64,000 bases of DNA from Xanthostigma xanthostigma (taxonomy: Eukaryota; Arthropoda; Insecta; Raphidioptera; Raphidiidae). Position numbers and translations under genes: made by a program. Below the pieces are notes generated by a model. The model was not told the DNA's origin, made no database searches, and saw nothing but the letters and a program-made list of their open reading frames with translations. Below, piece by piece: positions 30,620 to 41,541 of the stretch. Position 1 is the stretch's first letter. Each line of letters opens with the position of its first letter. Location of the stretch: positions 73,940,948-74,004,947 of the forward strand of contig OY754464.1 in the NCBI GenBank assembly GCA_963575645.1, in the 5' to 3' direction.

Positions 30620-32036
30620 TAACAAAAGGCCGCTGCACACGAGGCTAGAAACGCTGCTAGATTCCTTGCTAGATTTGGTAACCAGTTTTCTAGAGCTGGT
30701 TTTCTTGATTGCTGTTAAGTTCTCGCTTCACATGAGACGTCTTTTCAAGCTTGTTTTGTGAATATCTCTGGTGCGCGCGCAGTGACAGTTCAAATATAGG
30801 TAAACACAGAGCAAAACGTGTCTGTTGTCTGACTCTGAGCAGAATGGCGCCATGTTGGGCGTTTGTTCAAGTGCCCACGTGACATGATACTGCTTCCTGA
30901 TTCTTACGCATACCTAGCAGCAAATCTAGCAACAATCTATCAACTAGAAAAATTTAATTAAATAAACTTTTCTAATGTTGATAGCGTTTTAACAATGGGT
31001 GTTCTTAACAATTGTAGCTACACTGTAACATGAATGTTAAAATACATTTTTTGTAGCATTGTGGGGTAGACTTTTGCGCGGTCAGAGTTCTGTCACGGAA
31101 AATTGTAGAAATACAATAAAAATTGTTGTTAATTTGAAATTCCATAAATTCTCCAGCAATTTGTTTTAAAACACCTGAAAAGATTCGGACGTCTAATTTA
31201 TGCGTGTCCTGCACATGGTTGCCCGGCTTTTATTACTTTGCAGTAGTTTTACCACATTTCGTAACGAAATTCCGAATTAGGACAACGCCTACGAAGATAA
31301 TTTGGACATTTAAGTTTAACGTACAAACCATAAAAAGAAAAAAGTAATTAATTTTTCTTATTTCTCAAAGTAAGTTTTAATGTAAAGAGGTAATTTTAAA
31401 GGAGTAACTGCAGGCTAAAGATGCTATGAAATATTTTATACATTCGTCATGGCGACATTATTTATGTTACATTAAAAAATGCTCTGAAGTTTCTGCAAAA
31501 AGCGTATTGTTATATTCTTTTATTTGAGACTAAATATTACGAGAAAGATAAAGTTGTTAGCTAACATTTATAACATCATTATGATTTTATATAGTTAAAA
31601 TAGGGTTGTAAGTTGTCACTTTCGGGCAACCAGTCAAAAAAATTGACTTAAAAATTTAGACTTTAGAGTTTAGACGCAAGATATTCTCTACATATTTAAA
31701 AAAACTCGGGTCGCAGTGCGAAACCCTGCCGACAATATAGTGTATTTGCTATTACAGTTAGTGTGGCTTGTATTATGTGAACTAAACTTTGTTTTTGGCC
31801 TAAATAAAAAAAATCCCTTAATACGCCCCTTTTCATAAAATTTGTAAATCCGGTCCCGTTGGGCCGATTTTAATAAAATTTTGGCAGCACATTTTTATCT
31901 TTACTATGGGTTAAGTTTCAATTTTGAAACGATTCTAACATTTTTTTCGGTATTTTTGGGCCCAAAAATTGTTTTCAACAATTGTAAATGAAAATAACGA
32001 CCAAAAATATTTGTACATCTAGAATAATAATAGTAT
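30620..32036. other. Unassigned sequence
   Basis: A GC-richer patch at 30620-30930 contains GCTGCTAGATT/ACCTAGCAGC motifs in inverted arrangement, suggesting an old repeat. The rest is AT-rich without recognisable genes. Confidence 0.3.
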
Positions 32037-32480
32037 ATTGTGCGACTAGTGAGAGAAGGAGAAGATTCCATGAGCGTGAAATTTGCCGCACGAGCGTAGC
32101 GAGCGCGGTAACACGCGAGTGGAATATTCTTCTTCTATTAATAGTCGCACATAATACTTTATTCCACTAACACGAGTAATATGTAACCGGGGCCCTGATA
32201 AAAGAGGAAAAAATAATAAATCACTTCATTGATTCACGTACCCACCACTCTCGATGCACACAAGATGGCCCTGACTTTCGCTGAATTGCGATGCTGTTTT
32301 CATATATATTAATCGCTACCGCGTTTTTATTGGTCCAGAAACTATGCAGTAATACATTATCGTACAGTTTCGGCTCATTATTAGCACTCTACGCGTCAAC
32401 ATGAAGTAATTTATTATTTCTCCCCAATTTAGCAGGGCCCCGAAATTATATATTACTCACGCGTGTTGAATAAATTGTAT
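32037..32480. repeat. Dispersed element R, copy 2, with inverted right part
   Basis: It matches 29072-29365 and continues to a right part in which GCAGGGCCCCGAAATTATAT and TATTACTCACGCGTGTTGAA are the inverse of the AGTAATATGTAACCGGGGCC region. The full element is therefore probably a foldback of about 440 bp. Confidence 0.55.
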
Positions 32481-33164
32481 TACTTGTCATTATTTATATT
32501 AATTTACCTCAAAGTTAATAGGACTACGCTGAAAAGAGAACGCAAAAAATCAACATTGAATCATTGTAAATCAGAACAATAAGGTTGGACATCCCTAATC
32601 AGTGATTGAAGTTTTTCTGAGTATATAGCGCATATATAACAAACAGACGCCTTTATTGCCTCTAATTTTTTTTTCGTAATGGAATGTATTTTAATTTGCA
32701 CTGAGTGGCGACCATGCTCTCTGTAAATATCCATACCTAGTATTTCAAAAGATGAGATATATCATCGCTCATGATAAAGAGGAATCTTTATACAGAATGT
32801 GACGAAATGACGTCAGTTCTACGCCATTTTCTTTTTTGTTTCGTAAATTTGTTGTCCGTTAGGAATTCAACGATCTCAAAATTATTGTACAGGCTCGTAT
32901 TAGCCGAAACAAGTTCGGTCTAACTTGTTTCAGTTAATACGAATATGTAATGGTTGTTCCATTAGGGATTTTTTTTTTGACAGCTGTCAATTCAGCCATG
33001 TTGACCTCCATTTTTTTTGACATTTGGAAAAAGGAAGGTTTTCCTTTTATTATTTATCGTATAGTACGAAATTTTCCAAAAAAATCATCTTCAGCGATAA
33101 ACCACATTTTCATCTCAACGGCTATATAAACAATTAAAAAAAATTCTTTTTTATTTTATTTTTG

Positions 33165-33535
33165 TGGCGTGAATTAGTAAATATTGATCTGCATGACATG
33201 TGGTTTCAACAGGATGGAACCACTTGTCTTACAGTAGCTCTAACAGTGGATTTATTGTGCCAAAAATTTCCTGGACGAATTATCTCAAAAAATGGTGTTG
33301 TTGCATGGTCACTAAGAATTAATTTGACACCTTAGGACTTCTTTCTCTGGACTATGTGAAATCGCAAGTCTACAGTAATAATCTACATAAAATTGATGAA
33401 TTAAAAGCGGATTTTATTCGTGTTAGTGGTGAGATTCAGCCCAATTTGTGTGAAAAAGTCATCGAAAATTTTGACCAGTCACCATCTGTAGAGAATCAAG
33501 AGGTGGTTACTTACATGATATTCTTTTTAATACGT
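33165..33535 (+). pseudogene. mariner-like transposase relic
   Basis: Successive frames read MWFQQDGTTC, LLCQKFPGRIISKNGVVAW, a stop-broken LTP-DFFLW block, then KSQVYSNNLHKIDELKADF, and end EIQPNLCEKVIENFDQ. This order (QQDGA with the second catalytic Asp region, SPDLTPLDFFLWG with the third acidic residue, the conserved YANNP-TIDELK tail) is that of Tc1/mariner transposases. It is broken by a frameshift near 33322 and an in-frame TAG. The N-terminal helix-turn-helix and the first Asp are missing. Upstream, TTTGACAGCTGTCAATTCAG may be part of the left end. Confidence 0.7.
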
Positions 33536-33601
33536 AAATGGCAAACCTTTAACATAATGCAAAAATTAAGATACTTTCATGTAAACGTTGTGTAAACGTT
33601 G

Positions 33602-33996
33602 GACTAAATTAAATTAGAGCATACTATAACTAAATAAAAATAGGTAAGAATTTTTTTAAGTTAAACGCTTTTATTGTAGGTACAATCGATAATGTATTAA
33701 AAACTAGAAAATAAATATCAGTCACCATAGAGGGCTTTGATTAAACTAAAATAAAATCGTGGGGGGCATTTATAATTACATTATAGTCGAAGAAGACAGT
33801 CGAAAGCTAAATATGATTTCCAATCTCAAACAAATGAAAATTTTCTACTAAATGCCCCCACGATTCTATCTATATGGTGACTCATATTTATTTTCTAGTT
33901 TTTAGTACATTATTGATTGTACAATAAAAACGTTTAGCTTAAAATTTTTTTTAGCAATTTTTATTTAGTTGTAATAAGCTCTAATTTAATTTAGTC
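33602..33996. mobile_element. Foldback/MITE with about 130-bp arms and CGTGGGGGGCATTTA core
   Basis: The left end GACTAAATTAAATTAGAGC pairs with the right end GCTCTAATTTAATTTAGTC. Long arms include ATTAAAAACTAGAAAATAAA and CGTGGGGGGCATTTA, the latter matching TAAATGCCCCCACG on the right. The interior is about 100 bp. It is inserted directly downstream of the mariner relic. Confidence 0.7.
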
Positions 33997-34384
33997 ACAT
34001 CAGATCTATTTTTATAGAGATCAGTAAGATGAACATCGGTTAAACGAGGATCAAATTTTACTCTGTATTTTAAACCAAATTTCCGGCGTCTGGTGAGTTG
34101 ACAATTTGCTTTGACTGTAAACGCCGATTAAATCTAAGTCGACATAAAAGTCTGGAACGCGTTGCATAATGAAACATCAAGTATGGAAGAACCGCGGAAT
34201 GATAAAATTCTATTGTAATAAAGAGTAAATTACCCTTTTAAAAGGGACGAGGATAATCATTAAATACACAAGCCGTCCGAAGTAATTGCGAATATGAGAC
34301 GGTCATCTCATTCCAGTGAGAAATACGAGTTATTACTGCGGCCCGTTGGACAGACTGTTTGCCAGTGGCGTGCAGGAGAGAAAC

Positions 34385-34853
34385 GCACAATAAATAATAA
34401 TATCTATATTCAGAAAAGATGTATACGTATCATCTGCAAAGCAGGCTACCGAGACAGCTGTAGGGAACTATTTAAAAGCTTAAAATTATTATCGCTCGCT
34501 GATCTATACATTTATGAATGTGCACTTTTTGCCAAAGAAAATCCTGAATTATTTAAAATGAATCATTTTAACCATCCTCACAATACGAGACATAAACAGA
34601 ACTGGAAACAACTGCAATCCAGTCTAACTGTAGTTCAGAAAGGAGTAATGAACTCAATAATAAAATTTTTAACAATATTCCAGGAGAAATAAAAGACCTA
34701 CCGCTCAGTACATTTAAAAAAAGACTAAAGGACACGCTGTGTGATCAGTGTCATTATAATATCAAAGACTTTTTGTAAATTGTAATTTTTTGTATGACAT
34801 TTTTCTATGCACTTGTGCAAATCAGAAATAAAACATTCTATCTATCTATCTAT
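34385..34853 (+). pseudogene. LINE 3' end with (TCTA)n tail, frameshifted
   Basis: It encodes IYIQKRCIRIICKAGYRDSC, ADLYIYECALFAKENPELF, a HPHNTRHKQNW motif and VQKGVMNSIIKF. The frame then shifts near 34664 and continues IPGEIKDLPLSTFKKRLKDT to a TAA at about 34778. This is the ORF2 C-terminus of the same broad group as the LINE at 20625. The 3' UTR carries AATAAAACA and a (TCTA)n tail (34838-34853). The 5' part, including RT, is missing. Confidence 0.7.
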
Positions 34854-34858
34854 AATAT

Positions 34859-35122
34859 TTATTTTACCACATTGACAAAAAAGTATATGGCATATCCATA
34901 AAAAACAATTAAAAAATTACATATAAAAAAATTATTAATGCAATAAAATTCTCTGGTTACCAAATCATTCTTTAACTTCCTTTTCATGGTTTGCAATGGC
35001 AAAGGTTTGATCTCAGCTGACAGATGGTAGTAAAGTTTAATACAGTTGTAGAGCACACCTTTTTCAAAGGTAGTCAAAGAATGATCTGGCAAGCGAAGTC
35101 ATTGTTTCCCCTGGTGTTTTAT
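34859..35122 (-). pseudogene. LINE 3' end, opposite strand, sharing the TCTA junction
   Basis: The minus frame SLTTFEKGVLYNCIKLYYHL, LPLQTMKRKLKNDLVTREF is the same C-terminal module as the neighbour (VQKGVMNSIIKF...PLSTFKKRLKD). A NTRGNN motif is visible in another frame upstream, so there is a frameshift. Its 3' end lies next to the (TCTA)n run. Confidence 0.55.
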
Positions 35123-35124
35123 AG

Positions 35125-35680
35125 TCAGAGTGCCCGTCAGCAAAAATTTTACTGACACATACTCTCCTCAAACTTTGTATATGGCTTCATTAGGCCTAGT
35201 CTGACACCTATTTCCACTATGACTTTTATTGATTTTGGGGCGTTTTCCCTCTAAATTTTCCGAAAGATGTCGTTTTGACATGTAAAAATTTATAGATACT
35301 GTTTGTTTTTTTTAATTGGATAGCTTTAAAACTTCAATCAAAACGCTAAAATAATGTTCTCTGACAAATAACATGAACCATTTAAAATGTCTGACACCTC
35401 GAATATGTTCGACATATTCGAGGTGTTAGACATTCATGTTATTTGTCAGAGAAGATTATTTTAGCGTTTTAGTTGAAGTTTTTAAGCTATCCAATTAAAA
35501 AACAAGCAGTATAAACTTTTACATGTTGTCAAAACGGCATCTTTCGGAAAATTTAGAGGGAAAACGTCCCAAAATCAAGAAAAGTCATAGAGGAAATAGG
35601 TGTCAGACTAGGCCTAATGAAGCCAGGTGTCAGACATTTTAAACGGTTCATGTTATTTGTCACAGAATGTGATCAAATTG
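35125..35680. mobile_element. Foldback family D, copy 1 (rearranged)
   Basis: The left terminus GTCAGAGTGCCCGTCAGC leads into CATTAGGCCTAGTCTGACAC. The arms pair through CGTTTTCCCTCTAAATTTTC, GATAGCTTTAAAACTTCAAT and AATGTCTGACACCTCGAATA to a centre at GTTCGACATATTCGA. After GGCCTAATGAAGCC the expected right terminus is replaced by a further copy of the central segment (GGTGTCAGACATTTTAAAC). Copy 2 at 59930 keeps the right terminus. Confidence 0.75.
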
Positions 35681-36215
35681 CTAAGGAAAGCGTTTCATGG
35701 TTGAACTCCCTTAAGAAAATATTTTTTATTTTTAAAGTTGCGCCACTGGCAAGGTAGGGTGCTTGAACGAACCAACAGATGCTGCGAGTCGTCGGCAGAC
35801 TTCTCTATATGTCCATGCGTCATTTGTTTTATTTTATATAATCTACGTGCGATTTTATTTTTGTTAGAATTGCCCTCCCTTTTTTTTACATGAATACAAA
35901 TTTGATGGTTTAATTGTTATATCATTTGTGTTGCTTTGCGCTTACAAAGGCGCCTATTTTATGTTATCGAGGGTTTTATGTAAAAAAGTGCTTTGAATTT
36001 TTCGACGACTAATTTCGTATTTGCATAACTGGATTTAAGGTCTGAATTTTTCGTTAATTTATTTATAATTCTGATTCAACAATAAAAATAGACCGTGAAG
36101 GTTTCTGAAACATATTCAGGAGCTAACGCGCAAAAAAACCATGTTGTCCCAACTTTCTGCCGTCTGCTACATAAGCCATTTAAGTAATTTAGAGCATTTT
36201 TCCTTATATGATATA
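35681..36215. other. Unassigned sequence
   Basis: No recognised gene or repeat. The short GCGCCACTGGCAAGGTAGGG segment recalls TAGCGCCACTGGCAAGTAAA near 55793. Confidence 0.35.
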
Positions 36216-36573
36216 CTAGCAGTCGCACCAGGGTGCGAAAGAACGAATGGGGGGGGGGGGGGCGGAAATAAGTACAAACATTCATCTTAGTTTAACGAGA
36301 TGAATGTTGTGTCGAAATTTCATGGTAATCGGAGTTACCGTTCAAAAGTTTTTGTCGAACGGACAAATTTTGAGTTACATTTTGCAACATTTTTCATTGA
36401 TGCTCCGGTCCTAATGGTCGTAGCGTGATTTTATATAGCCTATAGCCTTCCTCGATAAATGGGCTATCCAACAAAAACATTTTTTTTCAATTCGAACCAG
36501 TACTTCCTGAGATTAGTGCGTTCAACCAACCAAACAAACAAACAAACTCTTCAGCTTGATATATTAGTATAGA
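36216..36573 (-). mobile_element. Helitron, short minus-strand copy with poly(G)
   Basis: Minus-strand start TCTATACTAATATATC at the right, CTAG at the left. The interior has GGATAGCCCATTTATCGAGG (complement) and ATCGGAGTTACCGTTCAAAA. A run of 14 G at 36249-36262 replaces the usual AGGGAGG segment. About 360 bp; it has no tRNA-like insert. Confidence 0.75.
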
Positions 36574-36933
36574 TAGGCGGAATTTGGACCCATTTTAAGA
36601 TAGTTACATCACAAAAAAAAATGTTTTTAAACCGCAACAACATGCTACGCACGTACACAGTAACAAAAAAAAAACGAGCGTCCGCTATCGGTGCGTTTAT
36701 ACAGCACAATATGAGAACTCTCGCATACAACACGGTACGACAACTAGGCTTTCATATATTGCCACGATACAGTTCAGTAGACCATTTGAACTCTTTACAA
36801 TTACACGCTCAGTTGGCAAACTTACCGCGACTTTTGTCGATATATGGGGACAACAGTTTTCCAAAGACTAAGCGGGAAAAATTTTCTAGGCTCGATTCCC
36901 GTGATGGACGAACTATTTACATACCTACGAGTT

Positions 36934-36983
36934 TGTACGGAACCCTCGGTGCGCGAGTCCGACTCGCGCTTGGCCGGTTTTTT
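36934..36983 (+). repeat. Fragment of common insect repeat (GTGCGCGAGTCCGACTCGCG)
   Basis: CGGAACCCTCGGTGCGCGAG, TCCGACTCGCGCTTGGCCGG then a T-run. I recall this as a very common lepidopteran repeat end, probably the partner of 22-115. Confidence 0.45.
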
Positions 36984-36999
36984 TCGACAATTTTTTATA

Positions 37000-37240
37000 C
37001 AAAACTTGAATTACTTGTTTATTTTTGTATTCAAGTATTTCTATTCGGCACGAATTTTTTATGACTATTTTTTCTATACTTCACTCGATTTTTCCGATCT
37101 TTTTCTATACACAACTCGATTTTTGGCCCATTTTTTCTGTACGAGTGTTTTTTCTATTCAACCCAAATTTTCTCGATTAACTACTTTTTTTACTCGACTC
37201 GCATCTTTTCGAATATTTTTCGTGATCGACACAACGATCG
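37000..37240 (+). repeat. Degenerate tandem repeat, TTTTTCTATACACAACTCGA type
   Basis: Units of roughly 30 bp with TTTTTCTATAC and ACTCGATTTTT recur with heavy divergence. The overlapping frames (36621-37064 and 36844-37245) simply read this repeat. Confidence 0.5.
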
Positions 37241-37304
37241 AGTAATTTTACTATTCTACTGATATTTAATAAACTTTCTTTTGAACTCATTTGCGACACC
37301 CTTT

Positions 37305-37652
37305 ACATAAATATATAAAGCTGAAGAGTTTGTTTGTTTGGTTGAACGCGCTAATCTCAGGAACTACTGGTTCGAATTGAAAACATTTTTTTTGTTGGAT
37401 AGCCCATTTATCGAGGAAGACTATAGGCTATATAATATCACGCTACGACCAATAGGAGCGGAGCATCAATGAAAAATGGTGCAACATGTATCTCAAAATA
37501 TGTCCGCCCGACAAAAACTTTTGAACGGTAACTCCGATCATCATGAAATTCGGACACAACATTCATCTCAGTAAACTAAGATGAACGTTCGCACTCATAT
37601 CCCCCTTCCATTCGTTCTTTTGCACCCTGGTGAAACCAGGCGGGACCGCTAG
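37305..37652 (+). mobile_element. Helitron, short plus-strand copy
   Basis: From the 5' region ATATATAAAGCTGAAGAG with (GTTT)n to GAAACCAGGCGGGACCGCTAG, 348 bp. It lacks the tRNA-Lys-like insert. A foldback element follows 9 bp downstream. Confidence 0.75.
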
Positions 37653-37661
37653 TTATTTATA

Positions 37662-38142
37662 CAGGGTGAGTTTTAAGTTGATGCTTTTTTTACAGCGTGT
37701 AAAAATCAAATAGACGAGCAAATATTTCAAATAGTTTTTTTTACCAAAACTCAAAAATAAGGGAGAAACAGCCTTTCAAAGTTTAAATAAATTTTATTAA
37801 ATTTTCTTTAATTTTGAGGTCGGTCCTGGGGTTATATTATGTCACTATGGAAATATGTTATTATTATCAAGTAGGTATTAACAGAAATAATTAAGGCACA
37901 CACAATTCTCTCAAAAACAGAACAATACACATACTTGATAATAACAACTTATTTCCATAGTGACATAATATAACCCCAGGACCGACCTCAAAATTAAAGA
38001 AAATTTAATAAAATTTATTTAAACTTCGAAAGGCTGTTTCTCTCTTATTTTTGAGTTTTGATAAAAAAACTATTTGAAATATTTGCTCGTCTATTTGATT
38101 TTTACACGCTGTAAAAAAAAGCATCAACTTAAAACTCACCTG
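37662..38142. mobile_element. Foldback element E
   Basis: Ends CAGGGTGAGTTTTAAGTTGA and TCAACTTAAAACTCACCTG with TATA on both sides (37658-37661 and 38143-38146). The arms of about 210 bp pair almost perfectly, through AATAGACGAGCAAATATTTC and GAGGTCGGTCCTGGGGTTAT, around a spacer of about 60 bp. The minus frame at 38005-38298 runs out of it and is not supported. Confidence 0.8.
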
Positions 38143-38146
38143 TATA

Positions 38147-38747
38147 TGCACTGAATTTTCGCCAAACAATAGAGTCGACTTTATAATGAAGTTCCCCTTC
38201 TGCCCCATCGAAAATAAGTAACAGTGTGCTTTTCTCAAGTTTCCATTCGCGGGCAATCTTTTTCCCGACCAGAGTTTGTCTTTCTTCTGCCGGAACATTT
38301 TTCTAGCGTGCTTTTGAAGTCATTTCAATAGCATAGTGACATAATAAATAACCCGTTAGTATAAGGGAACGCTGATATTCAGAAGAGTTTCCATTCTCCA
38401 TTTGCACTCGTAGTACCGAGTCTTTGTCGTCGAGACAGCTACTTACAAAGTGGGGACGGCAGGGCAGGCATTAATGCCATCATGCTACGTATTCATAACT
38501 TCACAGTAGACGGTCGTTTTGCAAAGGATTCCGCATAAACCTTACGGTATTTGGTTCTCGGTTAAATTGATCGAAAATGGTTTTATTTTATAGTTTAAAG
38601 GTCACTAAGAAAAAGTGTCCATGGGCGCACAGCCTGAAAACTAATTGTTTATTAGCTACACATATTATGTTTAGCGAGATTTTAGATATAGGGATATCCA
38701 TTGAATTCACAATCATAAAAAATCATTAGCTCTAGAAAAATGTTTCC
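38147..38747. other. Unassigned sequence
   Basis: On the minus strand, 38150-38298 is open (starting MFRQKKDKLWSG) and a little less AT-rich, but no domain is recognised. No other feature is seen. Confidence 0.3.
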
Positions 38748-39826
38748 GATTGTGAATGACTCACTCCGAGCGCCATTGCTCTGTGCTGTGCTATTCTGTA
38801 CTGTTGCATTCGCACATTTACAGAGTGCACACAGCACAGGCCACAGAGGCACTAGTGGACTTTGCACGTACGGAGTTATCTTTGCTGAGTCATTTAATGT
38901 TGAATGACACACTGTAAGTGTAATAGTACTAAGCTTAACAGTGACTTAAACCATCCACATTGACGTCGTTGACAAAGATATAATATTGTAACAATAAACA
39001 TTATTATTGTTAAGCTTATATTATACATTATAGTTTATCCCAGAGGTCCCCAAACTTTTTTGTCTCGTAGACCACTTGCCATGCTTTTCGGTTTTGGGTT
39101 GACCCCCTGCTTATCTGATATTGATTTTTTGCAAATTCATTAATTTCAAATGTATTTTTGACAACCGGTGTAGTGCTACTCACTTTGAACGATTTAAATT
39201 TATAACGGTAGTGAAATGTAGTGAGAAATGTTTAGTTTTATACATTTATTAATTAGATTCAAATTAAACGAATCAAATTAAAATTTGCTTTCTGTTACAT
39301 AAAATAACTAAGCAAAAAATAAATGCTTTTAGTGTGAGGGATGAACCTGATGCTTTAATAATAAATTTTCAACATTTGGCATCAATTTAGTTAGATTTAA
39401 TCTTAAATCTCTTCGATTAACGATGTCCAGTTTGTTTCTTTTTTTGTTAGGAGATTCACTATCGTGAACCCCCATTTTCATTTCATGGACCCCCAATTTT
39501 TTTTCCCGCTGACATGGACCCCTTGCAAGTTGTCGTCGATCCCTGGGGGTCGATATAGACCACTTTGGGAATCACTGGTTTATCCGAAATGCGAATAATA
39601 TAAGATCAGAATCATATTAAAATGAGCTCAGAGCTGAGTGTGTCTTGTGCTGTGCAATTCTTCGTGACTCCTGAGCATGGCCTGATGACAGTTCACACCT
39701 CTGCAGTGTGTAGTGCGTACTGTCTAGTGTCGCTCCTTTGAACGACTCGCTCTGAGTGACTCTTTTTAGTGAGCGGAGCGCACGGAGCCAGCTCCCAATA
39801 AAGAGTCATGTGGACACATCGCGTAC
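38748..39826 (-). mobile_element. hAT-type element family G, copy 2, split by another hAT element
   Basis: In reverse complement it matches 13414-14018, from CATGACTCTTTATTGGGAGC to the CACTCCGAGCGCCATTG region, but lacks the GACTCGCTC-rich end. At 39041-39577 a different hAT element is inserted; removal rejoins ATAGTTTATCC with GAAATGCGAATAATA. Confidence 0.75.
39041..39577 (+). mobile_element. hAT-type element (CAGAGGTCCCCAAACTTTTT), copy 1
   Basis: A 537-bp element. Ends CAGAGGTCCCCAAACTTTTT and CCACTTTGGGAATCACTG, with a perfect 8-bp duplication GTTTATCC (39033-39040 and 39578-39585). It contains GACCCCC and CATGGACCCCC repeats near its right end. A shorter copy is at 50851 on the opposite strand. 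No transposase. Confidence 0.85.
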
Positions 39827-39829
39827 TGT

Positions 39830-40270
39830 GAATGTGAGCATCTTAACCTAACAGTCTGTCTTCCACACACGTATAGTTGCTATAATATGCACGGCGGCGG
39901 CCTAACTAAAGTGTGACAGGCCACATTAGTTGGCACGGAATAAAATAACGCGTCCCGCAAAATACTCTCCGCAAATGCGCTGACGGTATTACAGCAGCCG
40001 CCGTAGCAAATGGAGTTTGTGATTGTTGAACGCGGCGCTGATGGCCTCTCTCTGAGTTGTAGACCACTTTTTTTTCTCTGCCATACTCCTTTGGCTAACT
40101 TAAGCATCGTTCACACCGTGTGTCCAATGAACATTAAAATTAGAGCTGTAACAAACCGTATGTATTCGTTACTGAGTAACGGGTACATCGTCTGACTCGA
40201 AGTAACGAATCGTTACTTACAAATTCATTTCGTTACTCGCATTTGTCGTATCCATGTTAGTTCGACTTCG
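39830..40270. other. Unassigned; possible hAT-like fragment
   Basis: GTTACTGAGTAACGGGTAC and AAGTAACGAATCGTTACTT (about 40169-40220) form short inverted repeats like a transposon subterminal region. The segment at 39880-40010 is GC-richer. No domain found. Confidence 0.3.
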
Positions 40271-40580
40271 ACTTTCAACCCTTATTTCAGATTTTTTTTA
40301 ATAACAAAATAATGTACAATCATTTCAATTTTGTTACATGTTTTTACTGACATTGTAAACTAAGAAAAAAAAATTTTTTTTGCTTAATTTTACGCTATTT
40401 TATAATTGTTTTTTTTTTAACTTAAAGTAGAGGTAGGTGGGTAGCGCGGGTGATAACGTCACTTGGAGTCATCTGAATTATGAAAATTAAATTGATTATT
40501 GTTTTGTAGGCTTGTGGCTCTATCCCGTACTAGAAATAAACATTTTTATTGATAAATAATAATAATAATAATAATAATAA

Positions 40581-40917
40581 GCCTGATATAGTTCTCCTTG
40601 ATAAATCTGCGCGATCTATGTATGTCATCGAGTTCTCAGCTCCTGCTGAAACGAACATAGCCGCGAAGGAGACTGACAAACGGACAAAATATCAAGACCT
40701 ACTTTTTGAGCTCAGGAAGCAGTACCCAGAGTATTCTGTCAAATTAATTGTCCTTATAATTGGTGTCCTTGGAGGAGCCAAACCGTCACTGTTGGCAAGT
40801 ATGAAAGCTATTCCGGCATGTCAGCGCAATGCTGAATCACTAGTCTGCCGCATGCAGAAGGCTGCGCTTATTGGGTCGCTCCGTGTACTCCGTGCGCACG
40901 ACCCAAACTCACTGTAA
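40581..40917 (+). pseudogene. Restriction-like endonuclease domain of Dong/R4-type ORF (partial)
   Basis: The reading frame after the TAA run reads KPDIVLLDKSARSMYVIEFS, APAETNIAAKETDKRTKYQD, LIVLIIGVLGGAKPSL and ends AHDPNSL with a TAA stop. PD...(12-14 residues)...E/D is the PD-(D/E)XK nuclease core used by R2/R4-type LINEs to cut a specific target, and GVLGGAK is a conserved block downstream. RT and zinc fingers are missing through 5' truncation. The frame itself is intact to its stop. The Met at 40549 lies in the microsatellite and is not a real start. Confidence 0.7.
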
Positions 40918-41049
40918 TCGCCCATTTCATGGTTTGAGACGCGGTTATGGTTTCAACTTGCTCCGCAAGTATCCCTTGTGTGACGGTGACGAACCCGAAG
41001 TTTAGGGGGCTTGTGGATGCAAAATTCTTTAAGGAATTTATCCTTCACA
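40581..41049 (+). mobile_element. Dong-like (R4-clade) LINE 3' fragment in (TAA)n
   Basis: It is flanked by (TAA)n on the left (about 40553-40580) and the right (about 41050-41070). It encodes a restriction-like endonuclease tail and a short 3' UTR. Dong of Bombyx mori is known to insert in TAA repeats, so target and domain agree. Here the target is probably the (TAA)n tail of an older minus-strand LINE (ATCAATAAAGACATT on the minus strand next to 41070). Confidence 0.7.
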
Positions 41050-41541
41050 TAATAATAATAATAATAATAATGTCTTTATTGATGAAAAAAACAGTTTTAT
41101 CAAAAGGCGTGAATTCAGCTTAAAGTTGGTTTTAATGGCGGGTTTAAAAAAAAAACAACGATTAAATTGTGATTTTGTCGTTGAAAATCGTTAAAAAAAT
41201 AGAAATAATTTTTATAATTAAGTAATTCTAGTACCGGACGAAGCTATTGTTGTGTAGAATACCCTGTGCAAAATTGAAAGCAATCGGTTGTATACAATTG
41301 TTTCAATCACCCGCGCCACTTACAAAAACGTAGTTTTGAGAAAAACGCATTTAAAGTTTTGATTTCAGATTTCTTTAAAAAAAAATAAAAATTAATATTT
41401 ACACTAATTGCAGCTATGCCTGGTGTATAGTAAACCTTCCGTTTCTTCAAAGACATCGTTTTCTGCTAATTTTTTTGCTATGCTCTGCGAGAGTATAAGG
41501 GTTACGTGATAACAATTGAGAGGTAAGAGCAGGTAAGAGTC

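Noticed and set aside
36621-37245. Two long overlapping plus frames (147 and 133 codons)
   Set aside because: They read a dispersed repeat and a degenerate T-rich tandem repeat, which gives Phe/Tyr-rich low-complexity peptides.
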